From: Nymphaea colorata
Taxonomy: Eukaryota; Streptophyta; Magnoliopsida; Nymphaeales; Nymphaeaceae
Reading direction: 5' to 3'
Assembly (NCBI RefSeq): GCF_008831285.2
Contig: NC_045142.1
Location: forward strand, 3,353,001 to 3,417,000
DNA length: 64,000 nucleotides
Part shown: one piece after another, positions 48,958 to 60,515 of the stretch
How the letters are laid out: each line of letters opens with the position of its first letter
How positions within the stretch are numbered: position 1 is the first letter of the stretch
The notes under the pieces: model-generated
Database searches by the model: none
What the model saw: the letters and a program-made list of their open reading frames with translations, nothing else
Told to the model about the DNA's origin: nothing
Position numbers and translations under genes: made by a program

Positions 48958-49408
48958 TAGGGATGTCAATGATTCAAATTCGAATGAAATCAATATACCA
49001 CTTATCGTATTTTACTTATCCGATGTTCATATATTTGGATTTGAATTCAAATTTTAATATGCACATATATATATATATGTCTAATGCCATCTTTGAATCT
49101 AATTTTTAGGTTCACAATCTGAATCTGATCCTAATACTGCTTTGAAATCCGTGCATGATTCTGAATTCCACTTTTAATTGCACATCTGAGTGTGAACTGC
49201 ATTTTGGTATGTTGAGAACCGTTGCTCAAAATCTATAGACATTTGATGGGGAATATTTATTTAGAACTAAACTCAAATATAACTTTGGATGAATGTCTTT
49301 TCTTACACATAAATCCGACGCAATTTGTTATTTGAATATTAATTTCTTTTTCATGACCAACATTTTTTTTGGATATATGATCCGTTATCCAATCAATTGA
49401 CATCTCTA
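48958..49408. mobile_element. hAT-like element with 8-bp TSD
   Basis: Flanks are TTTGCAAT (48950-48957) and ATTGCAAT (49409-49416), 7 of 8 matching. The left end TAGGGATGTCAAT mirrors the right end, which reads TAGAGATGTCAATTG in reverse complement. The interior is AT-rich with 'AATCTGAATC' words and no transposase. Related ends occur at 37903 and near 63615. Confidence 0.8.
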
Positions 49409-49514
49409 ATTGCAATGAGGTCAGATTAATGGTTGTCAACCTGTGTCGTGTTACTTTTCTGGACTACAAACGGCAGCATGCACGACAATCAAATTAAAGA
49501 TTATACCATATGAC

Positions 49515-49672
49515 CACCTAGCCTAGGTCTCGAAACTACTCTAGACTCTCATAGGTGCTACTCTCGGCACTTGTTCTCTATATAAAAATTTTGAAAAATA
49601 ATATTTCGGCTCTAGTTAGAATTTAAAAACTTTACTTCGGCCTGCTTAGTGAAAAATTTCTGGCTCCACCCC
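49515..49672 (-). mobile_element. Degraded GC-ended element, inverted
   Basis: The right end reads TTCTGGCTCCACCCCC, the complement of the GGGGCGGAGCCAG-type end seen at 52061 and 62192, and the interior (ATATAAAAATTTTGAAAAATAA) resembles the 62192 copy. The far end is not clear. Confidence 0.4.
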
Positions 49673-50211
49673 CAACTTCTTCTCTAGTTCTGTTCTTGAG
49701 AATTTTTTTTTTTTTGTTGACATCCCACATCAGAAAAGACGATACCAATGTTGTGAAAATCTCAACTCTTCAGATCAGTTCACTAGCAGATAAAGGGTGG
49801 CTCATGTTAATATTCGTATTTATGTTATTTTTAAAATTTAAATTGCTCCTCTTTTTCTCAAGGCCTATTTATGATCAATAAAATTAGAATCCCTTAATCT
49901 TCCTAATGCCAGTTTTTATAACAATGTATGAGCCCTCATCCCATTCCTCTTACTGGCCGCCCTTAGTACTATTTTCCCATGGAAAAGCAGGCTGCAATGA
50001 TGTTATATGGGAAAGAAACAAGGGGAAAGGAAAAGAAGACGCATTCCCCTCCTTGTCAAAAAGGAAAAGGCCTTTCAAACCCCACACCAGACAGCGCCTG
50101 CTTTTATGATATCACCCTTTTTGACTTCATCACCTCCGAAATTGATTCGGATTCCACTTTGAATGACATCAAAATTAGGTTTTCCGGCAACCCTGTTTTG
50201 AAATTCTTAGG

Positions 50212-50767
50212 GTGCGTTTGGATGACACCATCTACAAACTTGGTTTCGTGAAAACCTCGTTTTCAAAAATCTGGTTCAAAACTCAGTTTTGTAAACTTCG
50301 TTTGTATGTTTGAATGACAAGTGAAAAACTTTGTTTAGAAGTAGAAATTAACCTTGAAAAACCTGGGTGAGGGGAAGCAGGGTTTTTAGGGCTTTATGAA
50401 AACCAAGTTTTGTTAAAACCAGGTTTAATTTTCATCCAAACACTATTGAAATTGTGTTTTGAGACAAAACCAGGTTTTTGTCTCCCAAAACCTGGTTTTA
50501 GATTGTCATCCAAACAGCCCCTAATTTTGACATATGGCTGAAAGACTTGCCTTTTAGGTAAAACAGATTTTTGCCCCTCTCCAAGCCCTTATCTTATCAT
50601 CCAAACATCCGAACCAAGTTCAAAAAACTAGATTTTTAGTCAGGTTTTCATAAAAATTCATTTTTATAAAACCAAGTTTCCATAAAACTTCGTTTTTGTA
50701 AAACCCAGTTTTCATAAAACTTTGTTCTTATAAAACCAACTTTTTTAACGGTATCACCCAAATGCCC
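50212..50767. mobile_element. MITE-like block with GTTTGGATGACA ends, possibly nested
   Basis: GGGTGCGTTTGGATGACACC at the left matches the reverse complement of GTCATCCAAACAGCCCC at about 50503-50520 and, less closely, of GGTATCACCCAAATGCCC at about 50750-50767. Thus either one element of about 310 bases, or a longer one whose interior repeats 'AAAACCAAGTTTT' words, is present. No target duplication was resolved. Confidence 0.55.
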
Positions 50768-51323
50768 GATTAAGGATTTACAAATATGGGCTCATTTTTT
50801 GGGAAAATTCCTCAAAGAGTCACCAATTCCATTAAAAGGTTGAAGTAGATGCACAATTTATGAAATTACCCTTCTAATCTCTTTTTTTTTTCCTCCTCTT
50901 TTGGAGTTAGTTTCAATTAAGAGGAGGAGAAGCAACTACGTAAAATATAGTCCGCATTAATGATTTCCCCTTACTTGTTTCTTCGATATTTTTTCTCAAA
51001 AGCTAAATACATACTTATTACAATTTGAAGTTAATTGGTAATTTGTTATTTACTTGAACAACATTAAAAAAAAAATCATTTTCCACTTTGAGTGCTACCA
51101 CACTATAGTAAAAACAAAAAAATCAACTACATGACACAAATGTCATCAACCAAATCAAATTTCTAAACGTTTTTCACATATGACAAATTTTAAAATTTTT
51201 GTAAACATTAGTCAATAAATAGAACCTGGCCGGCTTTGCCCGCCAGCCCCTTGCATTTGCTGAACACATACGGAACCCTGCAAGTCAGTCCACGACCACT
51301 ACAGGTGTCTATTTATTGCGAAT

Positions 51324-51557
51324 TAGACTTGGGCGTCGGGCCGGGCGGCGGCGGTTACTAGATACCAGGCCTAGTATGGGCCCGGGTACGGGCTCAAAAG
51401 ACCCCTGGTTGGTTATATTTTATTATTAAAAATATATTTTATATTTAAAAATCATTTCATATTTAAAAAATAACTTTTTATTGTAAATGGACTGGCCTAG
51501 GCTTGAACTCGAGTTTTGAACATCGGGCTGACCTGATGCCCCTGATGCATAAGTCTA
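51324..51557. mobile_element. hAT-like MITE with perfect 8-bp TSD
   Basis: TTGCGAAT occurs at 51316-51323 and 51558-51565. The terminal repeats are TAGACTTGGGCGTCGGG and, in reverse complement, TAGACTTATGCATCAGG. The GC-rich ends and AT-rich core make it a relative of the element at 27409. Confidence 0.85.
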
Positions 51558-51812
51558 TTGCGAATCAAACTTGGCTTGTCATGAGCATCAATTGTTCTTT
51601 CTAGCCCGTATTGGAGAAAAAAATTAGTAATTATAAATGTATATATATATATATACATATATATAATATTTTTAAATTTTTTATCAAAACAAAACCGAGC
51701 CCGACCAAGCATGAGCCCAACTAAATTTGGCCAGAGTTGCGACCGGATTGCCAAAATGGCGTCCGGTCCTGACTGCAAATAGAATCGCCCTGGCCTGCTG
51801 CCCACTCTTACT

Positions 51813-51891
51813 CAAGAACACAACATCACGCAACACTCTTCCTCAAGAACACAACATCACTCAGCACTCTTCCTCAAGAACACAACATCAC
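51813..51891. repeat. 31-bp minisatellite, about 2.5 units
   Basis: CAAGAACACAACATCAC starts at 51813, 51844 and 51875, a period of exactly 31 bases. Just after, GTTCTTGGTGTTCTTG (51892-51907) reads the same motif backwards. Confidence 0.9.
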
Positions 51892-52060
51892 GTTCTTGGT
51901 GTTCTTGACAAGGTATGTGCTTCTTTCTAAGTAGCTACGTAGAGGCCTTTCATATTCAAGATTTTGCCTCTTTGAGTTTGATTTTTCTATAGAAACTTTG
52001 GATTATTAGTAAAAAAAAAAAGCCAAGTTATCGAGGCCATTTGTGAAGGTTGACTAGAGG

Positions 52061-52277
52061 AAGGGGCGGAGCCAGGATTTCGTTTAGGGACGGGCCAAGG
52101 ATTTCGTTTAGGGACGGGCCAAATAATTCAATCTCAAATTTGGATAAGGCCAAACTGAACCTAAATAAAAAAATACATTGAACAATTAAATTTTTTTTAT
52201 TTTTCTAATGTAAATTTTTTTTTCCAGCCTGTTTAGGGCGGGCCACGGCCTAGGCGGGCCCTCCCCTCCCTCCGCCA
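52061..52277. mobile_element. Non-autonomous TIR element (GGGGCGGAGCC ends) with 11-base flanking repeat
   Basis: TTGACTAGAGG is present at 52050-52060 and 52278-52288. The element starts AAGGGGCGGAGCCAGG and ends CTCCCTCCGCCA. Target duplications of 9-11 bases suggest a Mutator-like origin, though the terminal repeats are short and imperfect. A 24-base stretch (AGGATTTCGTTTAGGGACGG plus four bases) is doubled near the left end. No coding capacity. Confidence 0.75.
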
Positions 52278-52314
52278 TTGACTAGAGGTGTGCCCTTGCT
52301 TCATGGTGACTCGT

Positions 52315-52518
52315 GCACCAGGGGTGGAGGGAAGGGGGGCCCGCCTGGGTCGTGGCCTGGCTGAGTGCATGATTTTTTTTTATATTGAAAAAAACAAATT
52401 TTTTTAATTTGGCCCGACGATTTTTTTTTATATTGAAAAAAACAAATTTTTTTAACTCCTTTTGGCCTGACCAGTGGATCGTTTGGTCCGCTCTTAAAAA
52501 AAATCCTGGCTCCACTTT
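52315..52518 (-). mobile_element. Inverted neighbour copy of the GC-ended element
   Basis: In reverse complement it begins GTGGAGCCAGGATTTTTTTT and ends in GGCGGGCCCCCC..., so it faces the copy at 52061-52277 about 40 bases away. It contains a 48-base internal tandem repeat (units from about 52371 and 52419, each with TTTATATTGAAAAAAACAAA). Confidence 0.6.
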
Positions 52519-53047
52519 GTCTACACTAATTCAAGGGTCACGCCACCCATGACGTAAACATGAACAGATTGAACATGCAAAGGATCAATTCACCATCCCA
52601 ATAAATTCAAAGCGATAAGTGCTGAGATCATTCTGGTCGAAAACCAAGTTTTTTATTGCTTTTAAAGTATACCTGCCATACGGATACAACAAGTGTCATG
52701 CTTCAGATCTCATATTAGTAAAAAAAAAATTAGATACCGGATCCTCATTAACACGAGCGATTATAAGGATATTAGACGGTAGAGATTAAATTATAAATAT
52801 TATTTACAGTAGCCCCCAATATTATTCAGAAGAAAAAATGCAAATGAATTTCTTAAATCAGACCTATTGTTTTCTTTGAGCACTATTTCGAACTATTAAG
52901 AAAAAATAGTTTAACTTTCTATCCAATCTCTTTGGAGTCAATGGCATACATGATTTTAATCAAAGTCGGGTATATATATATATATAACTAAACTTTATAT
53001 CATATGTAAGATGTCTAAAAGAACACCCCATTTCTGATGCTGTGATG

Positions 53048-53091
53048 ATATATATATATATATAAAGAGAGAGAGAGAGAGAGAGAGAGAG
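53048..53091. repeat. Compound (TA)n-(GA)n microsatellite
   Basis: A TA run followed directly by a GA run. Further TA arrays crowd 53296-53448, where the 20-odd-base phrase CATGAACTGGCC.GATAAG is also repeated either side of the last array. Confidence 0.9.
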
Positions 53092-53413
53092 CGATGACAG
53101 GCTACCCTATAATTTAATACTAAATGATAAGAATACCTGTAATTGTTTTTACTTTTTTTTTTTTAACCAATCATTATAATCACCTATCAGTTTTTTTATA
53201 CCTTTTTTACTTAACCACAATCATTATAGATCTATCCATTCTTATTAATAGTTGAAGGACCCCTTAAACGCTGGAATCATCATTCAATCTTCCTATATAT
53301 ATATATATCTATATATATATATATATATATATAATCTTCCCATATATATATATATATAGCGTATGTTCGAATCGACAGACCATGAACTGGCCAGATAAGA
53401 TCCTAAACTATGC

Positions 53414-53453
<40 letters not shown>

Positions 53454-54188
53454 ACGCATGAACTGGCCGGATAAGATCCGAATATACGCCAATAATTCAG
53501 GGACTTAGAAAGAATATTTGCCAACACTTGAATAATGGCTAGGCTCCCCAACATGGTTCTGGACCCCCACAATTATTATAATCAAACGGCCAGCTATTGC
53601 CTTCAATGCCGCTCTAGCCTGTACCTCATCCATATCCTCTGCAAATACAGAACAAAGACAAAATATCCATGGCAATTTGGCGGGTTTCCCGAGAGAGAGA
53701 GAGAGAGCATCTCGATCATTGAATCATTTCTTCAACTACTACCACTGTGCTGTCCTCGGCACTATCGTATACTTTCTTCACGTGGAGCAGCGAAAAGCTT
53801 ACACAATGGCACGCCTGCCATTGGACTCTTTTGGTACACCAGCAGGAAAAAGGAGATGGAGAAAAAGCAGAAAAGAACAGCAAGGAGAAAAGAAATTGAT
53901 TCAATGGATGCTCCGTTCCATGTCCATACAGATTTTAAATTATTGCAGGCTGCAGCAGTCGAAGCAAGGGAAATGGCACACAGACGCACGTATCTATTGA
54001 TGTACATACGCGATTTGACTGAGGGCAAAGCGACTCCCAGTAGCTACAGGAACAAGCACAGAGGGATACAGGGAGAAGACGATGATTTACACTGACAGTC
54101 CTCAAAATGAACAGTACAGAAGAAGAAAGGGAAAAACAAGAACAATTTAGATGGAAAGCAGCAGCTCAATGGTGGTGGCGCTGAGAGT

Positions 54189-55667
54189 TCATGGCCTGGA
54201 CTTGAAAGGGATGGCCCTGATCACAATTTGGTGGTAGATGGCAGCAAGGGCTGCACCAATGAAGGGACCGACCCAGAAGATCCACTGAAAAGATACAAAA
54301 ATAAACCGGCCTTTTGTTAGTTTCTCAAAAATGGGAAAGATGAGATTAAGACATCTACTCTTGTGCGTTTCTGCATCTTATTTTGGAGAATCAGAGGAGA
54401 GAAGGAACCAAACGCTTACATGGTCATGCCAGGCATCGGGCTTGTTGTAGATGATGGCAGCTCCCAGACTCCTGGCCGGGTTAATGCCGGTTCCTGTAAT
54501 GGGGATGGTGGCCAGGTGGACGAGGAAGACAGCAAACCCAATTGGCAGAGGAGCCAAGATCTGTTCGCAGAACATTCTAATTAGACAGAATCTACCAAAG
54601 AAAACTTTCACATGAAAAACCAAAAAGGGACTTGAGAATATGGAGGGAACAGAACAGTAGAAAGAATTTCAAAGCTCCCATGAGGTTAGAAATTTCTCAT
54701 CATCGACCAAAGAAAACCTTAACTTTAAAAGACACCAAAAAAGGAGAAGGTAGACAGTACAGAAGAAATCTCCCATGAAGCTAAAAATTTCTCATCACAA
54801 CTCTATGTCAGGCCATAAAGGAAGAGATTCAAAGAAGAATAGTATATTTCTTGGCTATGCTAAAGGTTGTTTTCAAAAGAAAATCTGAAGCGACAAAGAA
54901 ACCCTGGCATTAAACAGCATTATTTTTTACATTTAAGAGAGAAAGAGAGAAAGATGGCTTACAGGGACATGGGAATCCCTAGCGTTTCTCTTGGCATCGG
55001 TGGCGGAGAAGACAGTGTAGACGAGGACGAAGGTGCCGACGATCTCGGCTCCGAGGCCGTCTCCCTTGGTGTAGCCAGCGTTTACCTTGTTGGCACCACC
55101 GCCGTTGCCCTCATACAGGCTCCTACCATAGCCCTTGACGACGCCAGCGCCGCAGATGGCCCCCAAGCACTGCATCACCATGTAGAAGATTGCCCTTGTC
55201 AGCGACAGCTTCCTCGCCAGCAGCAGTCCAAACGTCACAGCAGGGTTTATATGCCCACCTGTTCACCGCCACCATTAGAGAGAGAGAGAGAGAGATCAAA
55301 GAAGAGAGATAGAGAGGGAGATGATTGCTATACCAGAGATGCCGGCAGTGCAGTAGACGAGGGCAAAGATCATACCACCGAAGGCCCAAGCGATGCCCTG
55401 GATGCCGACGGTGGTACACAGACCAGTGTTGGACCTTTTCACCCCCATAACGGTGAGGATGGTGATGTAGAGGAAGAGGAAGGTGGCCATGAACTCCGCT
55501 ATCCCCGCCCTCCAGAAGGACCATGACTGGAGCTCGCCGGGCTCGAACAGCGGCGCCGGCGGCGGTTCCTTGTAGTCCTTGTCCTGGCTCTGCGCCGCCG
55601 TTCCGATCGGCTGCCTCTCAGAGAATTTGTTGGCACCGAGTCTAACATCTTCTTCCTTCCCCTCCAT
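54189..55667 (-). CDS. PIP1: PIP1-subfamily plasma membrane aquaporin, complete
   Basis: Six-helix major intrinsic protein that conducts water, and in some members CO2 or small solutes, across the plasma membrane; PIP1 proteins usually need PIP2 partners to reach it. Exons are 55667-55334, 55258-54963, 54560-54420 and 54284-54189, all with GT-AG introns (75, 402 and 135 bases), giving 288 residues, the family length. The N-terminus [20 protein letters not shown] is the PIP1 signature. Two NPA motifs are at 116-118 and 237-239. The selectivity filter is F96, H225, T234, R240, the water-specific set. Loop D carries H208, the pH-gating position of PIPs, and loop B the RKLSLTRA block. The C-terminus is short (IPFKSRP), as in PIP1. 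The paralogue number cannot be told. No abnormality is seen. Confidence 0.96.
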
Positions 55668-55764
55668 GATCCTGTTCCTCACAAGCCTCTCTTCCTTTCT
55701 TTCTCTCCTCTCTGGTTCTTCTCACTGTCCTGCTTTTTCTGATAGCCATGGCGCACATGGCCTT

Positions 55765-55772
55765 TATTTATA
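55765..55772 (-). promoter_or_regulatory. TATA box of the PIP1 gene
   Basis: The minus strand reads CCTATAAATAAAGG about 100 bases upstream of the ATG at 55667. This matches the plant TATA consensus, with a CT-rich leader between. Confidence 0.65.
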
Positions 55773-56196
55773 GGAGCAGGCCACTGAACTCTCCCGAAGT
55801 GTCGTGGGGCCCTCACCCTTCGATAATTTAACTCGCGGCCAGCTTTGTCAACCTGATGACCGTTTTTATGTTGACGTTAAATTCACTTTCCTCACGCCGT
55901 AAATTTGCTTTTTCCCCTTCAGTTGGTACCGCCGGTAAAAAAACCAGCAAAGGAGGACACATCCTATCTTGTCTTCTTGTATTTAATATCTGCCCGTTAT
56001 GTGAAAACCAGAAAAGCATTCCTGCTTTTTCGTCCAACGAGACAAACGAGATATTGGTAATCTGAATTAAACGAATATTTAAAGTTATGCCCACTATCGC
56101 TCTTTTTTTTTTTAAGGTTATTTTGCATTATCAACCTACTTTATTTACTTCCATAGGAAACCTTGTCCACCGTGTGAATCCACATCCTCTCCATGA

Positions 56197-56562
56197 TAAG
56201 GGTGAACACGAGTTGAGTCAGCTGGTTGAGTTCAGTCATTTTCATCTCCACTCGAATAATAAAACCTCCAGTTCAACTTGGCTCAAGCTCGAAAATAGCT
56301 CGACTTGGTAGTTACGACTCGATTAAGGCTTGACAAACTCGCAAACTCATTTGAATATATCAACTTGATTATGGCTCAACAAACTTGATTAAGGTTCGAG
56401 CTCCACAGTTACGTGTTGAGCTCGAACTCAACTCGATTATTTGAACGAGTCGACTCATGAACTCGAACTCGACTCGTTAAGCAAATGATTCGGCTCGAAT
56501 TCGTTTACGAGTCAAACTTTAACAAGTCAAGCTCGAGTACCTCGATTTGTTGTTCACCCCTA
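56197..56562. mobile_element. hAT-like element, inverted relative of 10552-10974
   Basis: Ends are TAAGGGTGAACAC and, reverse-complemented, TAGGGGTGAACAAC. Its reverse complement follows the 10552 element phrase by phrase (CTCGAGCTTGACT, TCATTTGCTTAACGAGT, GAGCTCAACACGTAACTG). The flanking eight bases (CTCCATGA and GCTGATGA) agree at only about half the positions, so the target duplication is decayed. Confidence 0.75.
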
Positions 56563-57727
56563 GCTGATGATGTGAAGGATAGTTATATGATATTTGGGTT
56601 AAAGGGTACACCATAAGTTACTCAGGTCCGCAATGAACCCAGATAAAAGAAAGAAAGAGTGACTTCACCCTAACAATGTTAAGGGCCATGTCCTCTCGCA
56701 TGCTCATGCCTGCATGTAGGTGTCTGTGTGTGGGCGTATGTGCACGTGAGTGATATTCAATAACAAGAACTGACACATACAATTGGAATATACAGCATTT
56801 ATGGTCTTTTTCTTCATTGTTCAAAGACTACTTGCAAAGATATATATATATAAAAGCTGCATATAGTTCGATCCTTTTACTGTTTTTTCACATGTAGTTG
56901 AACAAGAAAACACAAATAATACCCGCACTCGATCGAGCAGGTGGACAAAAGTGGGTCATCTTTATAGCTAGGGGTTGTAGGCAGAATCCTTGGTTGCAGG
57001 GCTGTTCTTTGTTCCATTGGTGTCTTCATTGATTGAACTCAATGGGCAAAGCTGCAAGGCTATTTGTTTTGCTTTTCAAAAAGGAAATGCATCCTGTTTG
57101 GATGCTTTTTAAGTCTAAATGGTGTTTGTTTTTTTGCTTAGATCTATCATTCCAACATCTTTCTCCAAAAGGCAAGATGAAAAGAATGTGGAAGTGGGGA
57201 AGTAAAAGAGTAGGTGAAGTAAGAAGTAAATGAGAAGAGGGAAAAGGAAAAAAATAGCTTTTGACCGCATTTATTTATTGGGTGGTTGGTGATCTGAGAC
57301 CATAGACATGTTGGACGAGCGCGGAGCCTTGATCGCGAAAATTTGGTGGTCAAGGGTATTGTAGTAATTGTATACTATCACAAGTGTTCCCTCATATTCA
57401 TATTTCCGTTCTTGTTCTGAGTAATACGGGTTTTAACGCTACCATAGATTTAGAAAGAGTCTTCGTGTTTCTGAACCACGTAAATCTTTGTGTTCTTGTG
57501 TATTTGATTCTTTTATTCTTCTCGATGAGACGACATCCTTGAATTTTAATAAGCAGTGTGGATCTCAAATCTTAACACAATACCCTAATTTCAATTTCAC
57601 AAATCATATAGAATAAGGATCAAAAGCAATTTGCTTGTCGTGTTTTAATCTTTACCTTCATGTATGTGAAGGTGGAGGTTACTTTTTAGAGCTCAGCTCT
57701 AGATGCAAAACAACTTGGCAGAAACCA

Positions 57728-57892
57728 TAAGAGGTTGTTTGGCAGTTGGAATACTTTGTGAGTGTTTCATAAACTTATGTCAAAGATTAACAGAGAACAC
57801 TAGAATTAGGTGTTCATTACTTTGTTTCAAACTTTGTCGGTAATATCGTGGAATAATTACAAAGTGTTATATTTGTCAAACAATCCCTTACT
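57728..57892. mobile_element. MITE-like foldback element
   Basis: TAAGAGGTTGTTTGGCA at the left mirrors TGTCAAACAATCCCTTA at the right with few mismatches, 165 bases in all. A possible relative with GTTGTTTG ends lies at about 9455-9623. No target duplication was found. Confidence 0.6.
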
Positions 57893-59572
57893 GTCACGTC
57901 GCATTTGATTTGATGTGATGATTCAGATTGTGGTTAATATTGTTTGATGTTAACATCTAGAATAAATCAATGGGTTCAATACTTCTTTTTGCAAATTATT
58001 TCGATTTAATGTATCGGGCACCATGTTGCACGTCACAAGCTATAATTTTATTTTATCATTATTCTTATGGACGTGATCTTCGTGGTCCAGAACTTAGGAA
58101 TTATTTCTCGAACTAATTCATTTAAATATATAATTGCTACTTTCACGTTTAGGCCTTGAATTTAAAATAATTTGAAAAACGCTTGGGCGGTGATACCTAC
58201 AGTGACGGAACTAGAGAAAACCGTTGAGAGAACAAAGTTGAAGGTTTCCAGTAGTGTAGACCGTAATCGAGGAAGTTGAAACTTTGAAAAGCTCACAAAG
58301 GAAAATCTTAAGCACGAATGTCTCGAACACTGAACAGTACTATATTGAAATATAATAAAATGGAAAAATTACAAAAAGCCGCTGAAATCACAGGTGATCT
58401 TTTCAATTACATCAACTTAAACATTTTTATAGCGATTTTTATGTGCTAAACGTGTAAATCGAAGACTGTTGCTTAGGGCTGGAAATGACAAAAGTACCCT
58501 TACTGGTAAACCAATTACCCTTTATCAGGATAAAAATGAAATTCAAAAAATATTATTTAATAAAAGACAAAAATGACTCTATAATAAATCAGTTCAACTC
58601 ATGGCGAAGTTCAAGACTACTTTGAGATTTGGATGAAAAGTGAGACACTACTGAGTTGGATGATGAAAAACATGTATTCAAAGGAGATAAAGACATGCAA
58701 TTTTTTGTAAGTCACAAGTTCATTGTTTCTTTCTAGAAGCCTTTGAGAATTAGCGAGCGCCATTAGTCCACTAGTTGGCCAGTTTTTTCTTCAATTTTTG
58801 TGAATAAAGTTTTTTTTTTTTGAAAAAAAGATTATATGTAAAAATTGGTCATTTAGTTTGGACATTTTTAAAATAGCATTTAGATGAAAGCATTAGTGGA
58901 AGTAAGACTTTCTAGTTAGTGTTTCAAATTTAAATCAAAATACTCAAATTTTTTAAAAAATTTAAATTACAAACAAAAAAAGCAACTTTGTTCGTAGAAT
59001 TAAGAAACTAAAACCTAGAACTTAAAAGTTTTATTTTTAAATTGAAGTTTCAAACCACCAAACTTTCTCTCATATTCCAATTCTCTTATCATTCGGATTT
59101 GATCGTCATTCAAACACGCCTTATACGACATTTCATTTAGAGGCAAAACGGTGGTAGAAGTAAAGAGGAAAGGCGTGAAGAGAAACAGTGAAAGCAACAA
59201 AGCCGTTTCGTCGTTCTTCTTTCTTTTCTTCCTGTGGGACCCACGCCCCACCACCGCCCCACATGCCACTCAGGAGGCTGATGGGTGGTGGACCCCACCC
59301 TCCTTTTTCTTTTATTTATCTTTTCATTTTTTTTCTTTTTATTTTCGGAAGCCCACCCTCAATTATGACCGTTGAGAGAGAGCGACGGGGTACGAATGCC
59401 AGCTAAGATGGACGCCAAAAACCTTTGGTCCCTCTGCTCGGAAAACTGCTCCCCCTGGGCCCCACCAGCAGGAGCGAGCCGTTGGAAATTTAGTCCTACG
59501 AATTTGCCCCTGAAAATTACATCTCAGGCGTTGCTTTGTGTCGTTATTGATGTGCTGACGAATGGTAGTTCT

Positions 59573-59790
59573 GTCATATGGTATTTTATCTGTGATGGAT
59601 ATAAGATAATTTTTTTTATATTTTTACCATCATAATTGTTAGAAAGTTGTAATGTTGAATACAATCACATTCTTCAATCTACCGAAATGATAACTTTTGT
59701 TATATGGTATTCTATTTGCCATGGATTAAAGTTAGTTTTTGTATTTTTACCATAATAATTGTTGGAAAGTTATAACAAATCGCATGTTCT
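59573..59790. repeat. Imperfect 126-bp tandem duplication
   Basis: ATATGGTATT at 59576 and 59702, and TATTTTTACCAT...AATAATTGTT-type blocks after each, show two copies 126 bases apart with scattered changes. Confidence 0.7.
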
Positions 59791-60515
59791 AAATGTGAAA
59801 AGTAAAATTATCATGGTATAAACCGCGTGAATATGTTGATAATTTTACATGGAATAAACTTTTTACATTTTATTCTTGGAGAATGGTTGTCCATTTAACT
59901 ACCAAGAGCATTTAAATTAATTTTAGCACAATGACATTGGTAAATGCATATCTATATTTTAGAGTATAATAAGAAGAAAAAAAAAAAGAATAGAAAAATC
60001 GAATGGAAAAAATGGGCGGAAATGTAGTAATGATTCAGTTCGATCAGCATAAAAATCCAATTTGGTGTTTTTAAAAAAAAGAAAACCTCTTTCACTTTTT
60101 CACTCGAAATCATAAACCAAGTTTAAGAGAACAATTAAAAACACCAATTTTTTGCAAAACCTGATTTTACCAAATATAAGTTGTTTTTTTCTTTTTCTTT
60201 TTTGCTTTTAGTATAATCAGAAGATCAAAGTCAATGGGAAGTGGATCATGAGTCATATTCCAAGCACGCCTCAACAATTTTTTTTGCTTTTCTATCTTTT
60301 TTTTTGTTTTTTTTTACGAGTTGAACCATGGTAAATTTAAAATAACCGGCGAGAAAATACTTTTAATTTAAGTACAAAAGAAATCTCGCACATGAACAGC
60401 ATACAACACTACAAGTGTCAATGTCCCACATCTGAAGCCTATGTTTAACTAACATCCGGCTTTCTACCAGCTTCCGACTCAACCATGAAATTTCTTTATA
60501 TTTACGTAATTAAAT

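Larger units (their letters stand above)
33990..54188. other. 20-kb gene-poor interval rich in short elements and microsatellites
   Basis: After the GPAT6 promoter no recognisable gene occurs until the PIP1 gene. The interval holds SINE copies (35734-35975, 40104-40249, 43578-43705), a three-arm foldback (46096-46296), hAT-like elements (48958-49408, 51324-51557), GC-ended elements (52061-52277 and an inverted neighbour), a 31-base minisatellite and many TA, GA and compound arrays. Two weak orphan open frames (47014-47295 minus, 48159-48305 plus) are listed separately. Confidence 0.6.

Noticed and set aside
53535-54095. 186-residue plus-strand frame downstream of PIP1
   Set aside because: It contains a GA microsatellite translated as RERERE, has no domain, and overlaps the likely 3' region of PIP1 on the other strand.
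54867-55526. 219-residue plus-strand frame
   Set aside because: Antisense shadow of PIP1 exons 1 and 2, and it crosses a PIP1 intron.
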